A stretch of 20,152 nt of DNA from CAYTPE01 sp964439885 (GTDB lineage Bacteria > Patescibacteriota > Patescibacteriia > Magasanikbacterales > GWA2-37-8). The notes under the pieces were generated by a model that worked only from the letters and a program-made list of their open reading frames with translations, did no database searches and was not told where the DNA came from. Positions within the stretch are counted from its first letter, which is position 1, and each line of letters begins with the position of its first letter. A program made the translations under genes and the position numbers. Shown piece by piece: positions 10,195 through 17,735 of the stretch. The DNA lies in NCBI GenBank assembly GCA_964439885.1, contig CAYTPE010000014.1, positions 1-20,152 of the forward strand. The letters are read 5' to 3'.

Positions 10195-11010
10195 ATGGAA
10201 AAATTTCTTTTGCCATCCAAAGTAGAGTTTCATGCTGGGGAGGGAGCACACTCTTGCTCCGTGGTAATTACCCCGTGCTATCACGGTTACGGCACCACAC
10301 TTGGTAACGCACTGCGCCGCGTTTTGCTTTCTTCGTTGCCAGGCGCTTCGGTAGAATGGTTCAAAATCAAAGGCGTACAACATGAATTTTCCACCATCGA
10401 AGGCGTGAAAGAAGATGTGGTGGAAGTGATGCTTAACTTGAAACTACTCGCCGTGAAGGTATTTTCCGAAGAAGTCACTGTTCTTAAAATCAATAAAAAA
10501 GGTGTTGGCCCGGTTACAGCCGGCGACATCGAAGCCAACAGCAATGTAGAAATTGCCAATAAAGATCTGGTCATCTGCACGGTAACCGACAAGGCAAAAC
10601 CATTCGAAATGGAAATCGCTGTTGGTCAGGGCCGTGGCTTCAAACCGGTTGAAGAAAAAGATCGCAAAAGCTATGACCTTGGCACCATCGTCGTTGATTC
10701 GGTGTACACTCCAGTGAAAGACGTTGGTTACCATGTCGAATACACTCGCGTGGGCGACATCACCAACTACGAGAAGCTCACGATCAATGTACAGACCAAT
10801 GGTACGGTGGATCCACAGGATGCCGTTCGTCAGGCGACGCAAATTTTGATGGACCATTTCACTATTTTACTTGACGCAGCATCGACCGGTGCTCCGGCGT
10901 TACGCGAAGAAGCTGCTTCCCATCACGAAGCAGTAGAAGAAACGGCAGCGACTGAAGAGAGTGAAGAAGTTGAAAAGAAACCGAAGAAAAAAAGTACTAA
11001 GAAAAAATAA
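10195..11010 (+). CDS. rpoA: RNA polymerase alpha subunit without C-terminal domain
   Basis: 271 residues. The N-terminal dimerisation/assembly domain is complete: GYGTTLGNALRRVLLSSLPGA, HEFSTIEGVKEDV, GRGF, VEYTRVGDITNYEKL and the TILMDHF-type end of the NTD at about residue 226. The family's linker plus helix-hairpin-helix CTD (about 80 residues, binding UP elements and activators) is replaced by a 45-residue acidic then lysine-rich tail (EETAATEESEEVEKK...KKKSTKKK). Alpha dimers should still assemble beta and beta-prime, but activation through alpha-CTD should be lost. It follows rpsD by 20 bp. Confidence 0.96.
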   Translation: MEKFLLPSKVEFHAGEGAHSCSVVITPCYHGYGTTLGNALRRVLLSSLPGASVEWFKIKGVQHEFSTIEGVKEDVVEVMLNLKLLAVKVFSEEVTVLKINKKGVGPVTAGDIEANSNVEIANKDLVICTVTDKAKPFEMEIAVGQGRGFKPVEEKDRKSYDLGTIVVDSVYTPVKDVGYHVEYTRVGDITNYEKLTINVQTNGTVDPQDAVRQATQILMDHFTILLDAASTGAPALREEAASHHEAVEETAATEESEEVEKKPKKKSTKKK

Positions 11011-11019
11011 TTAATTGTA

Positions 11020-11052
11020 CGCGCCGCGCTTTAGAGGACGTTGCGCGGCGTG
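11020..11052 (+). promoter_or_regulatory. GC-rich hairpin between rpoA and rplQ
   Basis: CGCCGCGC (11022-11029) pairs with GCGCGGCG (11043-11050), extended by one G-T and one C-G pair, around a 13-nt loop TTTAGAGGACGTT. No T-tract follows, so it is not an ordinary terminator. It may be a processing site or modulate rplQ translation; the ATG is 15 nt downstream. Confidence 0.5.
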
Positions 11053-11067
11053 ATTTCGTCAAATCAT

Positions 11068-11418
11068 ATGCGACACCAAAAGAAAAAAGTGACACTTGAT
11101 CGAAAAGTCGGTCCACGCACTGCTATGCTGAAGAGTTTGGCAGAAAGTGTTATTTTGTACGAAAAAGTTTTTACCACCAAAGCCAAAGCGAAAGCAGTAC
11201 GCCCCATTGTGGAGCGTCTCATCACCAAAGCGAAAGCCAACACCTTGGCGTCACGCCGTGATTTGCTTTCTCGTTTGCATACCAAAAATGCCGTGAACAA
11301 GCTTTTGGAAGTGCTCGGCCCGCGCTATAAAGAACGCGCTGGCGGCTATACCCGCACCACGATGGTCAAAAATCGCGTGGGTGACAACGCCGAAGAGGCC
11401 GTTATTGAATTAGTCTAA
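11068..11418 (+). CDS. rplQ: 50S ribosomal protein L17
   Basis: 116 residues starting MRHQKKKVTLDRKVGPRTAM, the usual L17 opening, with the conserved LITKAKA, LLSRLH, LGPRYKERAGGYTR and AEEAVIELV segments. The ATG at 11068 is preferred over a TTG at 11041, which lies inside the intergenic hairpin. L17 sits near the exit-tunnel side of the 50S. The 16 bases ending in its ATG (TTCGTCAAATCATATG) recur almost unchanged before rplM. Confidence 0.97.
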   Translation: MRHQKKKVTLDRKVGPRTAMLKSLAESVILYEKVFTTKAKAKAVRPIVERLITKAKANTLASRRDLLSRLHTKNAVNKLLEVLGPRYKERAGGYTRTTMVKNRVGDNAEEAVIELV

Positions 11419-11431
11419 TTCGTCAAACCAT

Positions 11432-11779
11432 ATGAGTCACAAAAAGCACGAACTCGACGCTGCCGGAGCTCACCCAGGACGTCTCGCCACTCAGATCGCC
11501 ACGCTTCTTATGGGTAAGCACAAAGCAACTTATTCTCCACACATCGATAACGGAGACAAGGTGGTGATCGTCAATGCCGATAAAGCAGTATTCACCGGTA
11601 AGAAAACAGATCAAAAAGTATATCGCCGCCACAGTATGTTCCCTGGTGGTCTTAAAGAAACTCCAGCCAAGCGTGTTATCAGCGAAGATCCACGCAATGT
11701 TATTGTGCACGCGGTTACCAAAATGTTGCCGAAAAACAAATTTCGCACGAATCGCTTAAAACGTCTTACTTTTAAATAA
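11432..11779 (+). CDS. rplM: 50S ribosomal protein L13, short form
   Basis: 115 residues against about 142 in E. coli. The N-terminal strand is abbreviated (GAHPGRLATQIATLLMGKHK). The core VVIVNADKAVFTGKK, YRRHSMFPGGLKE and the C-terminal AVTKMLPKNKFRTNRLKRL are intact. L13 is an early 50S assembly protein. It follows rplQ by 13 bp and precedes rpsI, the usual partner. The start context TTCGTCAAACCATATG closely copies that of rplQ. Confidence 0.96.
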   Translation: MSHKKHELDAAGAHPGRLATQIATLLMGKHKATYSPHIDNGDKVVIVNADKAVFTGKKTDQKVYRRHSMFPGGLKETPAKRVISEDPRNVIVHAVTKMLPKNKFRTNRLKRLTFK

Positions 11780-11795
11780 TCACATAACCCCCGTT

Positions 11796-11882
11796 GTCAT
11801 CCTGAGGAAGCGCAGCGACCGAAGGATCCCTTACCGTTTTGTTGAAGGGATTCTTCGCCCCTGTGACGGGGCTCAGAATGAC
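11796..11882. repeat. Palindromic repeat pair R7 between rplM and rpsI
   Basis: GTCATCCTGAGG at the left and GCTCAGAATGAC at the right. GAAGGATCCCTT faces AAGGGATTCTTC across a short centre, giving a long imperfect hairpin of two head-to-head half-elements. It sits inside a ribosomal-protein operon, so it is presumably transcribed and folded. Confidence 0.9.
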
Positions 11883-11898
11883 AGTAAAGTTTATATGT

Positions 11899-12306
11899 AT
11901 GGTTAAACTTAATGCCAAAGAAAAACAAATGCGAAGCGTTGGTCGCCGCAAAACTGCCGGTGCCCGCGTGAGCATCGATAAAGGTTCCGGTAAAATCACC
12001 GTGAACGGTAAACCACTTGCCGAGTACTTTCCTTACTTTGAATGGCAAGAGATGATCGTAGCACCGCTCAAGGCGCTTTCCAAAGAAAAAGATCTTGATT
12101 TTTCCGTGAAAGTAGCTGGTGGCGGCAAGAAGGGTCAAGCCCAAGCTGTGCAGCTGGGTATCGCTCGCGCGCTCGTGGTGTGGAACGAAGACTTCCACAA
12201 GACCTTGAAATCTCTTGGCTTTCTCTCCCGCGATGCTCGCGTGAAGGAACGCAAGAAGCCGGGTCTCAAGAAAGCCCGTCGCGCACCGCAGTGGAGCAAA
12301 CGTTAA
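11899..12306 (+). CDS. rpsI: 30S ribosomal protein S9
   Basis: 135 residues from the chosen ATG. The core begins RSVGRRKTAGARVSIDKGSG and includes ITVNGKPLAEYFP, VAGGGKKGQAQAVQLGIARAL and the tail KKPGLKKARRAPQWSKR, whose last residues reach the P-site tRNA anticodon stem. The ATG at 11929 is an alternative start giving 125 residues. The frame is open further left to 11839, but that part translates repeat R7 and is rejected. It is the last gene of the cluster, with a terminator following. Confidence 0.95.
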   Translation: MVKLNAKEKQMRSVGRRKTAGARVSIDKGSGKITVNGKPLAEYFPYFEWQEMIVAPLKALSKEKDLDFSVKVAGGGKKGQAQAVQLGIARALVVWNEDFHKTLKSLGFLSRDARVKERKKPGLKKARRAPQWSKR

Positions 12307-12316
12307 ACCTCACATA

Positions 12317-12342
12317 CAAAACTCCCGAAAGGGAGTTTTTTT
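12317..12342 (+). terminator. Rho-independent terminator after rpsI
   Basis: AAACTCCC (12319-12326), GAAA tetraloop, GGGAGTTT (12331-12338), continuing into a run of T. It ends the ribosomal cluster. Confidence 0.95.
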
Positions 12343-12379
12343 GTACTCAAATAACCCCGTTCTGATTTATATGATGTGT

Positions 12380-12408
12380 TTGCTTAAAGTGCTTTTTTCC
12401 GCTACAAT
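12380..12408 (+). promoter_or_regulatory. Sigma70-type promoter of the flippase gene, near-leaderless
   Basis: TTGCTT (12380-12385) and TACAAT (12403-12408) are separated by 17 bp. The ATG at 12418 begins 9 nt after the -10 box, so the expected transcript has a leader of about 0-3 nt. Confidence 0.82.
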
Positions 12409-12417
12409 AGCACTCAT

Positions 12418-13872
12418 ATGGCTTATTCTGTTGCTAAAAATACCGGGTTTTTAACGACTGCTTCCGTTGCCCAGCGTGTCGTGTCTTTTGTTTACTTTAC
12501 ACTTATCGCTCACGCGCTTAAAGTGGAACATACTGGGCAGTATTTTTTTGCACTTACCTATGTTACCGTGTTTGCAGTGTTCGCCGATCTCGGTCTGACT
12601 CCCGTGTTCACCCGCGAAGCATCACGCCAACCCGAAAAAGCAGAAGAGTATCTTTTAACGGCATTCTGGACCAAAGTGGTAGCCGGAGGAGTGGCTTATG
12701 CGCTCGTCGTTATGGCTGCGAACATACTCGGCTACAGCGCTGAAACGAAGATGCTTATCTATGTTGCCGGCCTCACCATGTTCTGCGACAATCTGCACAA
12801 TATATTGTACGGAGCTCTCAGAGCTCGGCAGAATTTATTGTATGAAGGCATCGGTCTGGTTGGTTCACAAGTCATCACGTTGGTACTCGGTTCGCTTTCA
12901 CTTTTTCTCAAACTGCCCCTCTACACACTCATGCTCGCATACACAATTCCGAGTTTTCTCAACTTCTTCTATGCATCCTATGCCGTGAAACGATACTATG
13001 GCCTGCGCTATCGTATGGTATGGAACCGTACCATAGCCAGAGAAATTATTATTCTCGCCATACCATTCTTTATAGCGGGGTTTGTGGGCAAGCTCTACGC
13101 CGCGAGTGATTCATTTCTCATGTCAAAATTAATTCACCCGGCGACTGTCAGCGAACGTGAATTGGGTTATTGGAGTGTGCCGTTCAAAATTGTTGCGGCT
13201 TTTCAGTTTATACCTATTGCCCTCGGCACGAGTATGTATCCCGTGATCAGCAATCTGTATATTGACAATAAAAATAAAATTGCCGAACTGTACGAAAAAG
13301 CATGGCGATATCTGGCATTTGTCGGTTTCCCAATCAGTTGTGGCTTGGCGGCTTTGGCCGTACCGTTCATTAGTCATTTTTATGGCGTTAAATACCTCCC
13401 GTCTGTGCCGCTTTTGTACATGCTGCTTGGCAGCATGGTGCTCAATTTTATTATTTATATCAATGGGGCAATACTCAACGGTATCGATCGGGCTAAGGTG
13501 CAAACGATAATTTTAACACTTGGTCTGGTGCTTAATTTTTCTATTAATGTTGTCCTTATCCCCGAGTGGCAAAGCCAAGGGGCCGCGCTCTCGGCACTTT
13601 TAAGCAACGCGCTTATTTTTATATGTGGCTACTATTTCGTTTCTCGAAGCGTATCGGTACGACATGGCCATATTATCATAATTACTCTTAAAACCCTTTT
13701 TCCGGCCATTATAATGGCATTTGCAGTCCATTTTTTGGCCTCCCGAGTGCCATATTTATTGACCATTCCGATCGGAGCCGTTATATATGCCATTTTATTG
13801 TGGGTAACCGGAGTGATTAAGATGAATGATCTCGGTTTACTGAAAAAAAAGTTTATTTCGAGAAATGATTAA
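12418..13872 (+). CDS. Polysaccharide flippase, Wzx/MurJ (MOP) superfamily
   Basis: 484 residues with about 12-14 hydrophobic membrane segments spread over the whole length. The family pattern is visible: KNTGFLTTASVAQRVVSFVYF at the start, RAHALxxEHTGQY-like and FADLGLTPVFTREASRQPEKAEEYL in the first third, and ALGTSMYPVISNLY after the middle. Such proteins move undecaprenyl-linked glycans across the cytoplasmic membrane. The two glycosyltransferases downstream and the GtrA-like protein support a surface polysaccharide role. It is a better fit to the oligosaccharide flippase branch than to MurJ, though that is a judgement by eye. Confidence 0.85.
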   Translation: MAYSVAKNTGFLTTASVAQRVVSFVYFTLIAHALKVEHTGQYFFALTYVTVFAVFADLGLTPVFTREASRQPEKAEEYLLTAFWTKVVAGGVAYALVVMAANILGYSAETKMLIYVAGLTMFCDNLHNILYGALRARQNLLYEGIGLVGSQVITLVLGSLSLFLKLPLYTLMLAYTIPSFLNFFYASYAVKRYYGLRYRMVWNRTIAREIIILAIPFFIAGFVGKLYAASDSFLMSKLIHPATVSERELGYWSVPFKIVAAFQFIPIALGTSMYPVISNLYIDNKNKIAELYEKAWRYLAFVGFPISCGLAALAVPFISHFYGVKYLPSVPLLYMLLGSMVLNFIIYINGAILNGIDRAKVQTIILTLGLVLNFSINVVLIPEWQSQGAALSALLSNALIFICGYYFVSRSVSVRHGHIIIITLKTLFPAIIMAFAVHFLASRVPYLLTIPIGAVIYAILLWVTGVIKMNDLGLLKKKFISRND

Positions 13873-13896
13873 ATTGTTAGACGGTTTATTTGATTC

Positions 13897-15027
13897 ATGA
13901 AAACCCTCATCATCACGCTTGAGTATCCTCCTGAGATCGGTGGCATCGCGACCTATACTTTTAATGTTGCGGCCCATATGCCAGCGAACGAAGTGGTTGT
14001 GTGCGCACCAAAGCGCACAGGTGATCGCGAGTTCGATGCGCGCCAGAGTTGGAAAGTATATAGAAGCCATTTGTTTTGGTTTTTGTGGCCGCGGTGGATC
14101 CCGATGCTTTGGCAAATATATTCGATAGTAAAGAAAGAAAAAATTCAAATGATTCATGTACACCATACGTTACCAGTAGGGTATGTGGCGTGGTTGGCAA
14201 AAAAAGTACTCAAAATTCCATATACCATCTTTTTGCACGGCAGCGACTTGCAGCTCGCAGAAAAGCAACCAAGTAAATTTTCCAAATTTAAAAAAATATG
14301 CAGTGAAGCCGATCGGGTGGTTGTCAATAGTATTTTTTTTGGTGAGCATGCGCTTGAGAAAATTGGTGACCTTAAGGAGGTGCAGGTAGTGTATCCGTGC
14401 CCGCCAGACGGTTTATTCAATCGCACACCAAACATGCAAAAAATTGACGAACTCAAATCACAGCTTGGTTTACAGGGTAAGAAAGTTATTTTTTCCGCAT
14501 CACGAATGGTGGAGCGTAAAGGGTTTGCGCTTCTGGCGAAGGCGCTGCCTCAAATTATAGAAGCGATTCCAAATGTGGTGTGGCTGGTAGTCGGTGATGG
14601 TCCAGAAAAAATTAAAATGATGCGTATTATTGAAGAAGAAAAATTGCAAGGAGTGGTACGCGTGTTACCAGCCATGCCACCGGATGAATTGTTTACCTTT
14701 TATCATCTGGCAGATGTTTTTGCTCTGCTCACCCATAAAGATGTCGATGGAGTTGAGGAAGCCTGGGGTACGGTGTTTATCGAAGCCGCCGCAGCAGGGT
14801 TGCCTATTGTGGCTGGTGCATCTGGTGGAGTTGCCGAGGCAGTCGAAAATGAAGTTAATGGTTTTGTCATCGACGCGCTCAATCAGGACGCTGTGGTAAA
14901 AACGATTGTTGATCTCCTACGTAACCCAGAGTATGCTCGTGCCATGGGGCAAAAGGGAAGAGAGCGAGCTATACGCGAATTTCAGTGGAGCAAGCAGATT
15001 GCGAAACTCAGGGCGGGTGGTTTGTAG
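13897..15027 (+). CDS. GT4-family glycosyltransferase
   Basis: 376 residues, normal for a GT-B retaining glycosyltransferase of family 4. The N-terminal half starts LIITLEYPPEIGGIATYTFN with the glycine-rich acceptor loop and includes FLHGSDLQLA. The C-terminal half has FSASRMVERKGF, WLVVGDGPEK and the nucleotide-sugar motif E-x7-E in GVEEAWGTVFIEAAAAGLP. It would add a hexose-type sugar to a lipid-linked acceptor on the cytoplasmic face; donor and acceptor cannot be read. It lies 24 bp after the flippase, presumably in the same transcript. A heptamer array begins 3 bp after its stop. Confidence 0.9.
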   Translation: MKTLIITLEYPPEIGGIATYTFNVAAHMPANEVVVCAPKRTGDREFDARQSWKVYRSHLFWFLWPRWIPMLWQIYSIVKKEKIQMIHVHHTLPVGYVAWLAKKVLKIPYTIFLHGSDLQLAEKQPSKFSKFKKICSEADRVVVNSIFFGEHALEKIGDLKEVQVVYPCPPDGLFNRTPNMQKIDELKSQLGLQGKKVIFSASRMVERKGFALLAKALPQIIEAIPNVVWLVVGDGPEKIKMMRIIEEEKLQGVVRVLPAMPPDELFTFYHLADVFALLTHKDVDGVEEAWGTVFIEAAAAGLPIVAGASGGVAEAVENEVNGFVIDALNQDAVVKTIVDLLRNPEYARAMGQKGRERAIREFQWSKQIAKLRAGGL

Positions 15028-15030
15028 TTT

Positions 15031-15087
<57 letters not shown>

Positions 15088-15140
15088 CAACACATAGTTG
15101 CTACACAAAACTCTGAACTTTAAACTCACAACTCACATCT

Positions 15141-15878
15141 ATGAACGAACCACTCATCAGCATTATCATCCCGGTATTCAACCACGCGAGCACGCTGGAG
15201 CGGTGTGTTGATAGTTTGGTGGCTCAAACCTATCGGCCAATTGAAATTGTTGTGGTGAACGATGGAAGTAGCGATAATTTTGATGAAGTAATGAAAAAAA
15301 TTGAGACCAAGGTTAAAAACAGCAATCGTAGTCTCGATCTTGACCTTCGCGTTTTTTCTCAATCGAATCACGGCGCTTCGGCCGCTAGAAACTTTGGTTT
15401 TAAAAAATCAAACGGTCAATACGTTATGTTCTACGACGCCGATACTATTGCCGAGCCTGAGATGCTGAGCGAACTTAAAAAAGCGCTGGATGTACATACC
15501 GAGGCGAGCTATGCGTATTCGCCTTATAAACTTGGTTGGAAAACAATGAAATCGCAGCCATTTAATGCCGATGATTTGAGACGCTACAATTATATCGATA
15601 CAATGGCGTTAATTCGACGGAGTTCTCTAGACGACATTGAAGGCCCTTTTGACGTGTCACTTAAGCGTTTTCAAGATTGGGATCTCTGGCTCACGTTGCT
15701 TGAGCGAGAGAAAATAGGAACGTTTGTCCAGCGTGTAATGCGCACGGTACAGACGACGAGAGTCGGCATGAGTTCATGGTTGCCGAGCTTTGTCTACAAA
15801 CTACCATGGAAAATATCACGGGTGCGTACGTACGAAGCGGCTCGAAGAGTGGTGCTTACAAAACATCGACTACAATAA
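15141..15878 (+). CDS. GT2-family glycosyltransferase
   Basis: 245 residues with the GT-A fold. It opens PLISIIIPVFNHASTLERCVDSL, followed by EIVVVNDGSSD (UDP-sugar binding), NHGASAARNFG and the metal-binding D-x-D as DAD in VMFYDADTIA. The late QDWDLWLTLLE is the usual catalytic-base segment. It is an inverting transferase of unknown donor, likely acting with the GT4 enzyme and the flippase on one glycan. No membrane segment is visible. The ATG at 15141 is the first codon matching the family's usual start. Its TAA lies at the foot of the terminator. Confidence 0.9.
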   Translation: MNEPLISIIIPVFNHASTLERCVDSLVAQTYRPIEIVVVNDGSSDNFDEVMKKIETKVKNSNRSLDLDLRVFSQSNHGASAARNFGFKKSNGQYVMFYDADTIAEPEMLSELKKALDVHTEASYAYSPYKLGWKTMKSQPFNADDLRRYNYIDTMALIRRSSLDDIEGPFDVSLKRFQDWDLWLTLLEREKIGTFVQRVMRTVQTTRVGMSSWLPSFVYKLPWKISRVRTYEAARRVVLTKHRLQ

Positions 15879-15899
15879 AACCGGCGTAAGCCGGTTTTT
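15877..15899. terminator. Bidirectional terminator between convergent genes
   Basis: AAAACCGGC (15877-15885), GTAA loop, GCCGGTTTT (15890-15898). T-runs exist on both strands, so it can end the GT2 gene (plus) and the ABC operon (minus). It overlaps the last bases of the GT2 stop codon and ends 4 bp before the stop of the ATPase gene. Confidence 0.93.
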
Positions 15900-15902
15900 A
15901 AA

Positions 15903-16895
15903 TTATTTTAGGGTAGCCACTTTTTGTTCGGTAAAAATTTTTCGTATGACCTCGTCAATCGGTACTTCGTTGATAAGCACATCGTCCACGGGGAGGTCAG
16001 TCAAAATTTTCACGGCTGCTTCTTTGGTTTTTTCTTTGGAGACTTCAAGCAACACTCGTTGCGGGGCGTATTCCTTAATGGTGCCAAATTTTTCAAGTGT
16101 CGCGGCCGCCACGTCTTTGGTAAACGTTACCTCGAGAATTTTTTGATCGACGTACTCGTCAAGCAGCTTTTGCAGGGCTCCGTCAAAAATGAGCGTGCCA
16201 TGATTAATGATAATAACACGATCGCACAGCGCCTCCACGTCTTCCATGTAGTGTGAGGTCAAAATAATCGTGATTTTCTTTTCTTTGTTGTAGCGCTTCA
16301 AAAATTCTCGAATGTTTTTTTGCGACACCACATCCAAACCAATGGTTGGCTCGTCTAAAAAGAGTACCTTGGGTGAGTGCAACAGTGCGGCAGAGAGCTC
16401 GCACTTCATGCGCTGACCAAGCGATAATTTACGTACCGGTATATCCAATATATCTTTGATATCCAGAAGTTCGGTAAGTTCAGATAGGGTCGCTTGAAAT
16501 TGTTTTTCCGGTACTTCGTAAATTTCTTTGTTCAAAATAAAGCTTTCCATGGCCGGCAGATCCCACCACAGTTGGTTTTTTTGCCCCATAACTAAAGCGA
16601 ATTGCTTCTGGAATTCAGGTTGACGCTTCCATGGCGTGTGGCCGAGTACGGTTGCCGTGCCGCCACTCGGGTAGATAATGCCCGAAAGCATTTTTAGGGT
16701 GGTCGTTTTGCCGGCACCGTTTGGCCCAAGGAATCCCACCAGTTCACCTTCGGCAATGCTAAAATGAATGTCTTTTACTGCCTGGGTAAAGAGCTTTTCA
16801 CGATGGAACAAGCTCTTGACCGAATTCCAGAGCCCCGCTTGCTTCTTGTAGTATTCGTATGTTTTACTTAGGTTTGTTACTTCGATAATTCCCAT
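15903..16895 (-). CDS. ABC-2 type exporter ATPase (COG4586-like)
   Basis: 330 residues. Walker A GPNGAGKTT (about residues 58-66), Q-loop near VMGQKNQLWW, signature LSLGQRMKCE, Walker B VLFLDEPTIGLD and the H-loop in ILTSHYMEDVE. The N-terminus has the extra segment KQAGLWNSVKSLFHREK typical of the COG4586 group, and about 75 residues follow the catalytic core. It powers transport by the four permeases encoded upstream in the same operon. The substrate is unknown: the group is annotated as uncharacterised ABC-2 export. It is the last gene of the operon and is separated from the preceding permease by a 44-bp spacer containing a simple repeat. Confidence 0.92.
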   Translation of the reverse strand: MGIIEVTNLSKTYEYYKKQAGLWNSVKSLFHREKLFTQAVKDIHFSIAEGELVGFLGPNGAGKTTTLKMLSGIIYPSGGTATVLGHTPWKRQPEFQKQFALVMGQKNQLWWDLPAMESFILNKEIYEVPEKQFQATLSELTELLDIKDILDIPVRKLSLGQRMKCELSAALLHSPKVLFLDEPTIGLDVVSQKNIREFLKRYNKEKKITIILTSHYMEDVEALCDRVIIINHGTLIFDGALQKLLDEYVDQKILEVTFTKDVAAATLEKFGTIKEYAPQRVLLEVSKEKTKEAAVKILTDLPVDDVLINEVPIDEVIRKIFTEQKVATLK

Positions 16896-16904
16896 ATCGC
16901 TTTG

Positions 16905-16932
16905 TTAATTGATAATTGTTAATTGTTTAGTC
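16905..16932. repeat. CAATTAAC-type simple repeat in the operon spacer
   Basis: On the minus strand it reads AACAATTAACAATTATCAATTAAC. It is related to the in-frame insertion at 2313-2350 in mnmA and the AACAATG tract at 1022-1054, placing the same repeat type in both coding and non-coding positions. Confidence 0.7.
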
Positions 16933-16939
16933 TTGTAAT

Positions 16940-17734
16940 TTAAATTCCCACACCTTCGTACTTTCGTATTCCTTTATACCACACCAGCTGGATTAGTCCA
17001 TAGAGTAATGCAAGCCACACAATTTGCACCCCCAGACCATAGAGACCTTCCGCGACAGTCATTTTATTCAAAAAAAGTTGTGTGGGGACGAAAAAGGCGT
17101 ACGCGAAGGGGAAAAGTAAACTTACTTTAACATAGAGTGGCGGCAACAGTGTAAGAGGGAAGTAGCTGCCTGATATGAAGCGTTTTAGCCGATCAATAGC
17201 GCTATAGAGACCGTCCACTTCGTGCGTCCAAAAACATACCAGAGCGACAATGAACGAAAGCATGAGTTCCTGAAAAAAGGCCAGGATCACCATAAGCAAA
17301 AAAATGGTGAGCACACGCGCGTCGGTATTAAATAGTATCCGATTGCTAAAACAGGCGATTACCAAAAGATGTGTGGTTACTGACAGTGCGGTGGGCAACG
17401 TAACACGCCCAAGTTCACGGATAAACGCGTAGCGCAGGTAGGTAATAGGTTTAACCAGAAAAAGAGATAGTCCCCCTTCGTGGATGTCACGGGTGACAAT
17501 TGAAATAATAAAATTACGCGTTACGATGCTCACCAAGTTACCGATGAGTACATAGGTGAGCATTTCCGGCAGAGTATAGCCGCTGATGATTGGCCTGTTT
17601 TCGTATAGCGCGCTCCACATCACAATGAGAAAAAGCACTTCAAGAATTTCACCAATGCGGTACGCGGCCATGGTAAAACGATAGGCGAGCTGGCGTTGCC
17701 AGGCGGTTTGGATAATAGCGTAGACTTTATTCAT
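16940..17734 (-). CDS. ABC-2 permease, COG4587-like (copy A)
   Basis: 264 residues with about six hydrophobic segments, the ABC-2 membrane subunit layout. The start VYAIIQTAWQRQLAYRFTMA and the motif DIHEGGLSLFLVKPITYLRY (a gate-proximal E/T-G-x5-LVKP signature) match the COG4587 type. It resembles the permease at 18526-19320. It starts 1 bp after the stop of the 17736-18521 gene, which implies translational coupling and a heterodimer between these two. Confidence 0.85.
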   Translation of the reverse strand: MNKVYAIIQTAWQRQLAYRFTMAAYRIGEILEVLFLIVMWSALYENRPIISGYTLPEMLTYVLIGNLVSIVTRNFIISIVTRDIHEGGLSLFLVKPITYLRYAFIRELGRVTLPTALSVTTHLLVIACFSNRILFNTDARVLTIFLLMVILAFFQELMLSFIVALVCFWTHEVDGLYSAIDRLKRFISGSYFPLTLLPPLYVKVSLLFPFAYAFFVPTQLFLNKMTVAEGLYGLGVQIVWLALLYGLIQLVWYKGIRKYEGVGI

Positions 17735-17735
17735 A

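Noticed and set aside
11041..11067. TTG start for rplQ
   Set aside because: It lies in the intergenic hairpin, and L17 proteins start at MRH, which is the ATG at 11068.
11839..11898. Upstream extension of rpsI
   Set aside because: These 20 codons translate the right half of palindromic repeat R7; S9 proteins have no such sequence.
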